Of a DNA stretch of 64,000 bases, positions 8,144-16,223 are shown piece by piece. Position numbers and translations under genes: made by a program. The DNA comes from Rufibacter ruber (GTDB lineage Bacteria > Bacteroidota > Bacteroidia > Cytophagales > Hymenobacteraceae). Location: the NCBI RefSeq assembly GCF_001647275.1, contig NZ_LRMM01000022.1, forward strand, positions 1 to 64,000. The letters run 5' to 3'. The notes under the pieces are model-generated. The model saw nothing but the letters and a program-made list of their open reading frames with translations, ran no database searches and was not told the origin of the DNA. Every line of letters begins with the position of its first letter. The first letter of the stretch is position 1.

Positions 8144-11100
8144 GTGAAGTACAACGAGTATAAACAATTAGACTATGCCGGTCTGGCCGAAGAGGTGAGA
8201 GCCTACTGGAAGCAGAACCGCGTTTTCGAGAAGTCGGTAGAGACCCGCGAGGGCAACCCCACGTTCGTATTCTATGAAGGGCCACCCTCGGCCAACGGTG
8301 CCCCGGGCATTCACCACGTAATGGCCCGCGCCGTGAAAGATATTTTCTGCCGCTACAAAACTTTGCAGGGATTTCAGGTGGTGCGTAAAGGCGGCTGGGA
8401 CACCCACGGTCTGCCCATTGAGCTGCAGGTAGAGAAAGAGTTGGGCATCATCAAAGACGACATCGGGAAGACCATCTCGGTAGAAGAATACAATGCCCGC
8501 TGCCGCGAAACCGTGATGCGCTTCAAGCACCAGTGGGACGACCTTACCGAGCGCATGGGCTATTGGGTGGACCTGAACAACCCGTACATCACCTTTGACA
8601 ACCAATACATAGAGTCAAACTGGGCGCTGCTCAAGAAACTCTATGATAAAGGTTACCTGTATAAAGGCTATACCATTCAGCCGTACTCGCCTTCAGACGG
8701 AACGGGGCTTAGCTCGCATGAGTTGAACCAGCCGGGCTGCTACAAAGAAGTAAAAGACACCTCTATTGTGGCGCAGTTCAAAGTCACTAGAGACGCGCAA
8801 TCAGATTTTCTGTTCACGCGCCCTACGGGCGATGTCTTTATCCTGGCCTGGACCACCACGCCCTGGACCTTGCCGTCTAACACCGCACTGGCCGTGGGTG
8901 AGAAAATTAGCTACGTACAAATCAACACCTTCAACCCGTACACGCACCAACCCGTGAGCGTAGTTCTGGCGAAGGCGCTGGTAGGAAAATATTTCTCAGA
9001 GAAGAACAAAGACTTAGCTCTCACAGATTACAAACCCGGAGACAAAGCTATTCCGTACGAGATGGTGCAGGAGTTCACTGGCCGGGAATTAGTAGGTCTA
9101 AGGTATGAGCAACTGATGCCGTATCTGCAGCCGTTCTATGACGCCGACAAAGCCTTCCAGGTAATTGCCGGTGACTTTGTGACCACCGAAGACGGAACCG
9201 GCGTAGTGCATACGTCGCCCACCTTCGGGGCCGATGACTTTAGGGTAGCCAAGCAACACGGCATTCCGGCGCTTACCGTTAAAGATGAGCTGGGCAATGA
9301 GTTACCCACTGTTGATAAACGGGGAAAATTCATCAACGAGATTGGGCTGAGGCTGCAGGAAGGCGTACAGAAGTACAACATCAAAACCCACAAACCGCTG
9401 GGGCCTGATGACTTCTACGTGAAGAACTACACCAATGAAGATGAAAGCCATCCGGATTACAAAAACACCGATGTCATCATCTCCATCATCCTGAAAGAAG
9501 AGAACAAGGCCTTCAAGGTTGAGAAATACGAGCACACGTATCCACACTCGTGGCGGACGGATAAACCGATTCTCTATTACCCGCTGGATGCCTGGTTCAT
9601 CAAGACCACCGCGGTTAAATCACGGTTAATTGAGCTGAACAAAACCATCAACTGGAAACCAGAATCAACCGGAAGTGGCCGCTTTGGTAACTGGCTGGAG
9701 AACCTGGTAGACTGGAACCTGTCGCGGTCCCGCTATTGGGGAACGCCGCTGCCTATCTGGCGCACCGAAGACGGCGACGAGGAAATCTGTATTGGCTCAG
9801 TAGTAGAACTGGACCGCGAGATTGAACGCAGTGTTGCCGCCGGCGTGATGACCGAAAACCCGCTACGCAAAGCAGGAGGGACGGGCGCAACCGCAGAGGC
9901 TAGTGAGAAAGAATCTCTGCTGGACAAGGCCGAGGAACTGTTGAAAAAGGCCATTGGCGCTGAGGACGAAAATGCCCAGTTCCAGATGGGAGACTTTGAC
10001 TACTACAGCTTTGACCTGCACCGCCCGTATGTGGATAACATTGTGTTGGTAAGCCCAAGCGGCAAACCCATGAAACGGGAAACCGACCTCATTGACGTGT
10101 GGTTTGACTCGGGCGCCATGCCGTACGCGCAGTGGCATTATCCGTTTGAAAACAAAGAGATTTTTGAGCAAAACTTCCCGGCAGACTTCATCGCTGAAGG
10201 CGTAGACCAAACCCGCGGCTGGTTCTTCACGCTGCACGCGCTGGCCGTAATGCTGGAAGACAGCGTGGCGTTCAAAAACGTGATTGCCAACGGTCTGGTG
10301 CTGGACAAGAACGGCAACAAAATGAGCAAGCGCCTCGGCAATGCCATTGACCCGTTTGAGACCATCGGTCGGTTTGGTCCGGATGCCACCCGCTGGTACA
10401 TGATTGTGAACGCTCCGCCTTGGGATAACCTCAAGTTTAATATTGACGGCATCACTGAGATTCAGCGCCGTTTCTTCGGCACGTTGCAGAACACGTACTC
10501 GTTCTTCGCGCTGTACGCCAATCTTGACGGGTTCACGTTCCAGGAGGCCGAAGTGCCGGTGGCGCAGCGTACCGAAAGTGACCGCTGGATTATCTCCCGC
10601 CTGAACACGCTGGTGCAGGAAGTAGCCGCTTTCTTTGACGACTATGACCCTACCAAAGCCGCCCGCGCCATTCAGGATTTCGTGACCGATGACCTAAGTA
10701 ACTGGTACGTGCGCCTGAACCGCAAACGCTTCTGGAAAGGCGAACTGAACCAGGACAAGCGCGCCGCTTACCAAACACTCTACACGTGTCTGGAGACCGT
10801 GGCTAAACTGGCGTCACCCATTGCGCCATTCTACATGGACCGTCTGTTCCTGGATTTGAACCGCGTGAGTGGCCGCAGCCAAGCCGAATCTATTCACCTG
10901 GAGTTCTTCCCAGACGTGCAGCAAGACCTGATTGACGTAGATTTGGAGCAGCGTATGCACTTGGCGCAAACGGTTTCTTCGCTGGTGCACTCGCTGCGCA
11001 AGAAGCAGATGATTAAAGTGCGTCAGCCGTTGAGCCGTATTTTGGTGCCAATCTTAGACGAGAAAACGAAGAACCAGCTGCAAGCGGTTGAGGATTTGAT

Positions 11101-11689
11101 TCTCTCTGAGGTGAACGTGAAAACGCTGGAGTACCTGGAAGACACTACCGGCATTCTGGTGAAGAAAATCAAACCAAATTTCAAGCGTCTGGGGCAGGTA
11201 TTCGGGCCGAAGTTGAAGCTGGTGACCGCGCAAATCCAGCAGATGGGGCAGGAAGACATCGCCAAGATGGAGCGCGAAGGCTTCTTTGAGATTCCGCTGG
11301 GCGAAGATGACACCACCGTGCTGAGCCGCGAAGACGTGGAAATTTTGAGTGAGGATATCCCGGGTTGGCTCGTGGCTTCTGAAGGTTCGTTGACGGTAGC
11401 GCTGGACATCACCATCACCGAGGACCTGAAGTTGGAAGGCATGGCCCGCGAACTGGTGAACCGTCTGCAGAACCTGCGCAAAGACAGCGGCCTGGACGTG
11501 CAGGACAAAATCAGGGTGTTCCTGCAGGAAGGTCAGGAAGAAGTAGCCGCAGCTTTAAGAGCCTACGGAGCCTATATTTCTGAGGAAGTGCAGGCCGTAG
11601 AACTGAAGCTGGTGCCGGAAATTTCTGACGCCACCGTGCTGGAATTAGACGAATTCAACCTGCCAGTACATTTGGAAGTAGCCCACTAA
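8144..11689 (+). CDS. ileS: Isoleucyl-tRNA synthetase
   Basis: A 1181-aa class I synthetase that charges tRNA-Ile and edits valine. The HIGH motif appears as GIHH at residues 55-58 after EGPPSANGAP. KMSKRLGN near residue 725 is the KMSKS loop. The CP1 editing domain lies between, and an anticodon-binding domain follows from about 840. The GTG at 8144 gives VKYNEYKQLDYAGLAEEV, which matches the usual family start. An in-frame ATG at 8042 would add 34 very basic residues with no family parallel, but it cannot be excluded because the promoter lies before it. lspA follows on the same strand. Confidence 0.95.
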   Translation: MKYNEYKQLDYAGLAEEVRAYWKQNRVFEKSVETREGNPTFVFYEGPPSANGAPGIHHVMARAVKDIFCRYKTLQGFQVVRKGGWDTHGLPIELQVEKELGIIKDDIGKTISVEEYNARCRETVMRFKHQWDDLTERMGYWVDLNNPYITFDNQYIESNWALLKKLYDKGYLYKGYTIQPYSPSDGTGLSSHELNQPGCYKEVKDTSIVAQFKVTRDAQSDFLFTRPTGDVFILAWTTTPWTLPSNTALAVGEKISYVQINTFNPYTHQPVSVVLAKALVGKYFSEKNKDLALTDYKPGDKAIPYEMVQEFTGRELVGLRYEQLMPYLQPFYDADKAFQVIAGDFVTTEDGTGVVHTSPTFGADDFRVAKQHGIPALTVKDELGNELPTVDKRGKFINEIGLRLQEGVQKYNIKTHKPLGPDDFYVKNYTNEDESHPDYKNTDVIISIILKEENKAFKVEKYEHTYPHSWRTDKPILYYPLDAWFIKTTAVKSRLIELNKTINWKPESTGSGRFGNWLENLVDWNLSRSRYWGTPLPIWRTEDGDEEICIGSVVELDREIERSVAAGVMTENPLRKAGGTGATAEASEKESLLDKAEELLKKAIGAEDENAQFQMGDFDYYSFDLHRPYVDNIVLVSPSGKPMKRETDLIDVWFDSGAMPYAQWHYPFENKEIFEQNFPADFIAEGVDQTRGWFFTLHALAVMLEDSVAFKNVIANGLVLDKNGNKMSKRLGNAIDPFETIGRFGPDATRWYMIVNAPPWDNLKFNIDGITEIQRRFFGTLQNTYSFFALYANLDGFTFQEAEVPVAQRTESDRWIISRLNTLVQEVAAFFDDYDPTKAARAIQDFVTDDLSNWYVRLNRKRFWKGELNQDKRAAYQTLYTCLETVAKLASPIAPFYMDRLFLDLNRVSGRSQAESIHLEFFPDVQQDLIDVDLEQRMHLAQTVSSLVHSLRKKQMIKVRQPLSRILVPILDEKTKNQLQAVEDLILSEVNVKTLEYLEDTTGILVKKIKPNFKRLGQVFGPKLKLVTAQIQQMGQEDIAKMEREGFFEIPLGEDDTTVLSREDVEILSEDIPGWLVASEGSLTVALDITITEDLKLEGMARELVNRLQNLRKDSGLDVQDKIRVFLQEGQEEVAAALRAYGAYISEEVQAVELKLVPEISDATVLELDEFNLPVHLEVAH

Positions 11690-11718
11690 CCACATCTGAG
11701 AAAGAGCATGAACCGCTT

Positions 11719-11760
11719 TCTGTTTTCGGCCTGTTTTCAGAAAAACAGGCCAAAAACAGA
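11719..11760. repeat. Palindrome copy 8
   Basis: Arms TCTGTTTTCGGCCTGTTTT and AAAACAGGCCAAAAACAGA with one mismatch. It sits in the 87-bp space between the co-directional ileS and lspA genes, 16 bp before the lspA start. Confidence 0.9.
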
Positions 11761-11776
11761 AAGCTAAATACAACAC

Positions 11777-12412
11777 ATGAAGTACGCAAAATATTACCTG
11801 GTCACCTTGCTGGTGATTTTGATTGACCACGCCGTGAAGCTGTTGGTGCATTTCAACATGGAAATGGGCTTGCCCGGCCAGATTCCGGTGTTTGGTGACT
11901 GGTTTAAACTGCACTACACGCTGAACCCCGGTATGGCCTTTGGTGTGGAGTTGGGGTCTGAGTACGGGAAAATTATATTGACCGTGTTCAGAATGGGGGC
12001 GGCCGTGGCCATTGGCTACCTTATTTACTACCTGGTGCAGCACCGTTACCCCAAAGGGTTGATTTGGTGTGTGGGCCTCATTTTAGGCGGTGCCATTGGT
12101 AATTTGATTGACAGTATTTTCTATGGTGTGTTTTTAGACAATGCTCCTTATGATGCGCCTACGCCTTGGCTGCACGGACAGGTAATAGATATGTTCTACA
12201 TTGATATCTGGGAAGGCATTCTGCCGCACTGGATTCCCATCATCGGCGGTACGCCTATGTCGCTTTGGCCTATTTTCAACATTGCAGATGCCGCTATCTT
12301 TGTGGGAGTAGCCATTATCATTCTCAACCAGAACAAGTTTCTGAACCACCAGCCGCAAAAGCAGAACCTGGAGAACAGCAATCCGCAGGAGATAAACATA
12401 GTAGAAGCATAA
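11777..12412 (+). CDS. lspA: Lipoprotein signal peptidase (signal peptidase II)
   Basis: A 211-aa inner-membrane aspartic protease that removes signal peptides from prolipoproteins after lipid attachment. It has four predicted membrane segments. Family motifs are NPGMAFG near residue 50, GNLIDSIFYG (Asp112), GQVIDMFY (Asp138) and FNIADAAI (Asp171). The last two carry the likely catalytic aspartates. It is longer than many bacterial LspA proteins because of an inserted loop around 120-160, as is usual in Bacteroidota. It probably shares transcription with ileS, although a palindrome separates them. Confidence 0.95.
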   Translation: MKYAKYYLVTLLVILIDHAVKLLVHFNMEMGLPGQIPVFGDWFKLHYTLNPGMAFGVELGSEYGKIILTVFRMGAAVAIGYLIYYLVQHRYPKGLIWCVGLILGGAIGNLIDSIFYGVFLDNAPYDAPTPWLHGQVIDMFYIDIWEGILPHWIPIIGGTPMSLWPIFNIADAAIFVGVAIIILNQNKFLNHQPQKQNLENSNPQEINIVEA

Positions 12413-12449
12413 AAAGAAAGGCCGCTCCCAGAAGCGGCCTTTCTTTTTA
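12411..12449. terminator. Intrinsic terminator after lspA
   Basis: AAAAAGAAAGGCCGCT pairs with AGCGGCCTTTCTTTTT around a 5-nt loop, immediately after the stop codon. Confidence 0.88.
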
Positions 12450-12457
12450 TGGTACAT

Positions 12458-12495
12458 CTGTTTTCGCCTATTTTCAGAAAAACAGCCCGAAAACG
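12458..12495. repeat. Palindrome copy 9
   Basis: Arms CTGTTTTCGCCTATTTT and AAAACAGCCCGAAAACG are an imperfect pair with mismatches in the core. It lies between the lspA terminator and the convergent gene at 12540. Confidence 0.75.
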
Positions 12496-12539
12496 CAAAA
12501 TCTTAAGGTTACGAATAACAAATAACCAAGAACTAACAA

Positions 12540-13148
12540 CTAAAACGAGTAGCCCATGGTCAGGCCGGCAGAGAAGATAGACGTACCGGCATTGTAGAAG
12601 TAGCCAGAGGCCCTCCAGCCAAAGAATAGGCGGTTGTCACTGAAGAAGTCGTTTTCCAGCACTACCTTTCCGCCAAAGTCCTTCTCCCGGCTATGAATAA
12701 AGTTTTCACCGGCGGTAGTTCCCGGCGTGGTATTATTTCCCAGGGCGCCCTGTACCAGGTCTACCTCAGAACGTCTCCGCACCGCCGGACCCGCGCCAAT
12801 TCTAATGGAATATTTCTCACTTTCAATTAAATCAAAGAAAAGCGAGGCATCAAACATCACAAAGGCCTTGCGGGAGGTAAAAATCTCCTTGCTCTGGTCA
12901 TAGCGGGACGAGCTCAGGTACTCCCCAGAGATAGAAAAGTTCAACCGGTCACTCAACTCGCGGGTATACTGTTGGGTAAAGATGGCGCCGCTGTTGTCGC
13001 CTTCCACAATATAGGCGAAGCCCACACCCGTTCTAAAGTTGTTTTTATAGATATGCTGGGCAGAAGCACTTTGAGCCACTAAAAGGCAGAAGATACCGGC
13101 TAAGAATGACTTGAATAAAAAGGATGCGTAGTAGTGAATGTGTTTCAT
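12540..13148 (-). CDS. Outer-membrane beta-barrel-like secreted protein (202 aa)
   Basis: The N-terminus has a signal peptide ending near SASAQ (residue 30). The rest alternates polar and hydrophobic residues with many aromatic, glycine and asparagine residues and ends in GLTMGYSF. A terminal Phe is typical of outer-membrane barrels. An N-terminal GVGFAYIVEGDNSG strand and the acidic loops fit a small eight-stranded barrel. No specific family was recognised. It is a single gene convergent with lspA. Confidence 0.65.
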   Translation of the reverse strand: MKHIHYYASFLFKSFLAGIFCLLVAQSASAQHIYKNNFRTGVGFAYIVEGDNSGAIFTQQYTRELSDRLNFSISGEYLSSSRYDQSKEIFTSRKAFVMFDASLFFDLIESEKYSIRIGAGPAVRRRSEVDLVQGALGNNTTPGTTAGENFIHSREKDFGGKVVLENDFFSDNRLFFGWRASGYFYNAGTSIFSAGLTMGYSF

Positions 13149-13341
13149 AAAAAGGTGTGGTATTGAAGATCTGAAAGCAGAAGCCTATCATGCGGTAAAG
13201 ACCATTACTTAAGAATCTCTATTTTAGTTGTGCCCAATGCCAAATTTGCTTCGCTTTTGCCTCTATACGAGATTCTGGTTGTAAGGGTATTTGGCTATCT
13301 TTGGTGTACACCGCCTGGCTTATTAGTGGGTATTTAAAAAG

Positions 13342-13380
13342 GTGTTTTGGAGCTGTTTTCATAAAAACAGCCCCAAAACA
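13342..13380. repeat. Palindrome copy 10
   Basis: Arms TGTTTTGGAGCTGTTTT and AAAACAGCCCCAAAACA with one mismatch. It precedes the LprI-like gene and overlaps any longer upstream reading frame, which argues for the GTG start at 13411. Confidence 0.85.
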
Positions 13381-13410
13381 GGAATCATAAAACTTTTGAC
13401 GAAGCATAGT

Positions 13411-13806
13411 GTGAAAAATCTGTTCCTCATCTTCTTCTTGTTTCTTACAGGTTACTGCTTTGGGCAGACGCAGGCCGAAATGAACCGCCAGGCGTACGCT
13501 GACTACCAGAAAGCTGATAAAGAATTGAATGAGGTGTACCAGAAGATTCTCACTTACTACAAATCAGATACCGCCTTTATTTCTAATCTCAAAGCCTCAC
13601 AGAGAATCTGGGTTTCCTTTAGAGATGCTGAACTCAAAATGAAGTACCCAGAGCGGGAGCCAGGGCACTATGGCTCCATTCATGCCATCTGCAGGGCAGC
13701 CTTTCTGGAAGAACTCACCAGTGAAAGAATTAAAAAGTTGCGGGTATGGCTCACAGGTGTCAAAGAAACGGATGCCTGTACCGGCTCTGTGAAAGAGAAA
13801 GAATAA
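13411..13806 (+). CDS. LprI-like (DUF1311) secreted protein
   Basis: A 131-aa protein with a hydrophobic signal segment (LFLIFFLFLTGYCFGQ) and a mature domain of the lysozyme-inhibitor LprI/DUF1311 type. The YQKADKELNEVYQKILTYY start, the KASQRIWVSFRDAELKMKYP centre and the Cys-containing end match that pattern. Family members are periplasmic or surface proteins, and some bind lysozyme; binding here is inference. The start is taken as GTG 13411 because earlier starts fall in palindrome 10. Confidence 0.7.
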   Translation: MKNLFLIFFLFLTGYCFGQTQAEMNRQAYADYQKADKELNEVYQKILTYYKSDTAFISNLKASQRIWVSFRDAELKMKYPEREPGHYGSIHAICRAAFLEELTSERIKKLRVWLTGVKETDACTGSVKEKE

Positions 13807-13864
13807 GCCCCAATTCCTTATTTTAGAATAGCTCCTAAAGAAAAGTGCCCTCAACATCTCCTCC

Positions 13865-15685
13865 TTGAAAAAACCGTTTCTACAAGTTGACCAGTTAAGC
13901 ATACAGTTCCAAACGCGGCAGGGGCTGGTGCAGGCGGTGCAGAATGTGTCTTTTCAACTGCAGAAAGGGGAGACGTTGGCCATAGTGGGGGAATCCGGCT
14001 CCGGCAAAACGGTTACGGCGTTGTCATTGATGCAGCTGCTGGAGACGCAGTCAGCCACAGTAGCAGGAAATGCGCTTTTCAATTCTCCCAAGTTAGGGGA
14101 GATAGACTTATTTTCTCTGCCCGAGAAGCAGATGCAGAAAATAAGGGGCAATGATATCTCCATTGTTTTCCAGGACCCCATGTCTTCTCTGAACCCCGTT
14201 ATCTCCTGTGGAAAACAGGTGATGGAGGTCTTGCAAATCCACTTGCCTATTTCCAAAGAAGAGGCGTACCAGCGTACCCTGCGGCTTCTGGAGATGGTAC
14301 AGCTGCCGCAGCCGGAGAAGATTTACAGGAGTTTTCCACACCAGTTGTCAGGGGGGCAGAAGCAGCGGGTGATGATTGCCATGGCCATGGCCTGTGAACC
14401 GTCTATCTTGATTGCCGATGAGCCTACCACCGCCCTTGATGTCACCGTACAGGCCGCCATTCTGGACTTGCTGAACGAGCTGCGCTTGAAAAACGGCACC
14501 TCGGTCCTCTTTATTTCCCATGACTTAGGCGTAGTGGCTCAAATGGCCGACAGGATTCTGGTCATGTTCCAAGGCCAAATAGTGGAACAAGGCACCACCC
14601 TTGACATTTTCACCCAACCGCAGCACCCGTACACCAAAGCCCTGCTGGCCTGCCGGCCTACGCTCAAGACGCAGGTAAGGGTGCTGCCCACCATTGCAGA
14701 TTTCCTTTCGGCCAAGGCCGATAAACAAGTTGTAGCAAGGGAGGAAACCTTTTCTCAAGAACCATCTTTTGCTGTGGACAAAGCAGCACCTATCACGGCA
14801 GAATCACACAATCTACAGCCAGGAAAGGAGCCGGAGCAGCCGCTGTTGCAGGTAGAAGATGTACACGTAGGCTTCTCTGTGAGTAGCGGCTTTCTTTTGA
14901 AGCAGAAAGAGCGAATTTCAGCGGTAAATGGCGTTTCCTTTGAGGTTTTCCCCGGAGAAACCATGGCCATTGTAGGGGAGTCTGGCTGTGGAAAAACTAC
15001 GTTGGGCCGCGCGTTAGTACGGTTGATAGAACCAAGTTCGGGCAAGATACTTTTCAACGGCAAAGACTGGGGCAATCTGCCCAAAGAAGAGCTGCGCCGC
15101 AGCCGGAAAGACTTCCAGATGATATTCCAGGACCCGTACGCATCGCTCAACCCGCACATGAAAATTGGGGAGGCTATCATGGAACCCATGCAGGTGCATC
15201 AGGTGTTAAAAAGTAGCAGAGAGAGAAAGCAACGCGCCCTGGAACTACTGGAAACCGTAGGGCTGCTCCCTGAACATTTTGAACGTTATCCCCATGAATT
15301 CTCCGGCGGACAGCAGCAGCGCATCTGTATTGCGCGCGCCCTGGCGCTGGAACCCACGTGTATCATCTGTGACGAAGTAGTTTCGTCGTTAGACGTATCT
15401 GTGCAAGCACAGGTACTTAACTTGCTCAACCGCCTCAAACGCGAGTTCCACCTTACCATCTTGTTCATCACGCATGATTTGGCAGTAGCCAAGTTTATGG
15501 CAGACCGCCTGTTGGTCATGGACAAAGGCCAGGTAGTGGAGCAGGGCCCCGCGCCGCAAATTTTCAGTAATCCGCAGCACGCGTACACCAAAACGTTGCT
15601 ACAAGCTGTGCCCACCGGAGAATTAGCAGATATTTTAGCGGCGCAAGAGAAACGAAAAGCATATAAAGCAAGTATAGACGAATGA
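13865..15685 (+). CDS. Double ABC ATPase of an oligopeptide/dipeptide-type transporter
   Basis: A 606-aa protein made of two fused nucleotide-binding domains, as in OppD-OppF fusions (YejF/GsiA-like). Domain 1 has Walker A GESGSGKT (42-49), LSGGQKQR near 160 and Walker B ILIADEPT. Domain 2 has GESGCGKTT near 370, FSGGQQQR near 478 and IICDEVVSSLD. Each domain ends in the oligopeptide-family tail (QHPYTKALL, QHAYTKTLL). A low-complexity linker of about 60 residues joins them. The start codon is TTG, inferred because no ATG fits. No permease or binding-protein gene is nearby. Confidence 0.9.
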   Translation: MKKPFLQVDQLSIQFQTRQGLVQAVQNVSFQLQKGETLAIVGESGSGKTVTALSLMQLLETQSATVAGNALFNSPKLGEIDLFSLPEKQMQKIRGNDISIVFQDPMSSLNPVISCGKQVMEVLQIHLPISKEEAYQRTLRLLEMVQLPQPEKIYRSFPHQLSGGQKQRVMIAMAMACEPSILIADEPTTALDVTVQAAILDLLNELRLKNGTSVLFISHDLGVVAQMADRILVMFQGQIVEQGTTLDIFTQPQHPYTKALLACRPTLKTQVRVLPTIADFLSAKADKQVVAREETFSQEPSFAVDKAAPITAESHNLQPGKEPEQPLLQVEDVHVGFSVSSGFLLKQKERISAVNGVSFEVFPGETMAIVGESGCGKTTLGRALVRLIEPSSGKILFNGKDWGNLPKEELRRSRKDFQMIFQDPYASLNPHMKIGEAIMEPMQVHQVLKSSRERKQRALELLETVGLLPEHFERYPHEFSGGQQQRICIARALALEPTCIICDEVVSSLDVSVQAQVLNLLNRLKREFHLTILFITHDLAVAKFMADRLLVMDKGQVVEQGPAPQIFSNPQHAYTKTLLQAVPTGELADILAAQEKRKAYKASIDE

Positions 15686-15714
15686 ATATATTTGCGAAAC
15701 GCTAAGGTAAGCCT

Positions 15715-15754
15715 ACGTTTTCGGCTCATTTTCCTGAAGACAGGCCCAAAACAG
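15715..15754. repeat. Palindrome copy 11 (degenerate)
   Basis: CGTTTTCGGCTCATTTTCC and GAAGACAGGCCCAAAACAG pair only in part. It is the first of three copies within 400 bp upstream of rnr. Confidence 0.65.
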
Positions 15755-15799
15755 CAGTTGCATTTACTTAGCCATGGCGCAAGCGTCCGCTTGTGCCGG

Positions 15800-15837
15800 C
15801 GTTTTTGATCTGTTTTCGCCAAAACAGGCTAAAAACG
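15800..15837. repeat. Palindrome copy 12
   Basis: Arms CGTTTTTGATCTGTTTT and AAAACAGGCTAAAAACG with two mismatches and a CGCC loop. Confidence 0.75.
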
Positions 15838-15902
15838 GAAAAGTAGCCTGCGCAGAAATTCAGGAACTTGATAAGATGGAATTCAAAAGCTTTCTCTCTT
15901 TT

Positions 15903-15994
15903 TGTCTTCCTGAAAGGAACAGGTGAAGAACGGTAATTACTGTTGAGTAAACGCTTTTCTAGCTTGCCCACAAGATTCTTCCAGAATGATAAAA
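15903..15994. repeat. Degenerate copy of the CTGAAAGGATC element
   Basis: The order CCTGAAAGGA...GAACGGTA...TCTAGCTTGCC...CAAGATTCTTCCAGAATGAT matches the elements at 18731 and 58020, but the terminal arms no longer pair well. Confidence 0.5.
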
Positions 15995-16066
15995 TGGGGA
16001 ATATAGATGTATGTGGGTGGGATATAAAGTAGTGAAGGCGCAATAGGTTGCCTCTGAATCTAGGGA

Positions 16067-16105
16067 CGTTTTTAACCTATTTTCCCAAAAACAGGCCAGA
16101 AACAG
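16067..16105. repeat. Palindrome copy 13
   Basis: CGTTTTTAACCTATTTT and AAAACAGGCCAGAAACAG form an imperfect pair. It lies about 120 bp before the rnr start. Confidence 0.7.
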
Positions 16106-16205
16106 AAAAACGTTTTCCGCCGCGGCGGAAAGCAAAAAAGAAATAAATTGATAAGGCAGAAAAATGAACTGCCACCCTTGGCAAACCGAATAAGAATGCG
16201 CCAAG

Positions 16206-16213
16206 TACTTTTG
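16206..16213 (+). promoter_or_regulatory. -7 element (TACTTTTG) just before rnr
   Basis: Exact TAnnTTTG match ending 10 bp before the rnr ATG, so the leader would be only a few nucleotides. A TTG at 16178-16180 could be the -33 element, but the spacing is long. Confidence 0.5.
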
Positions 16214-16223
16214 AAAAGAATTA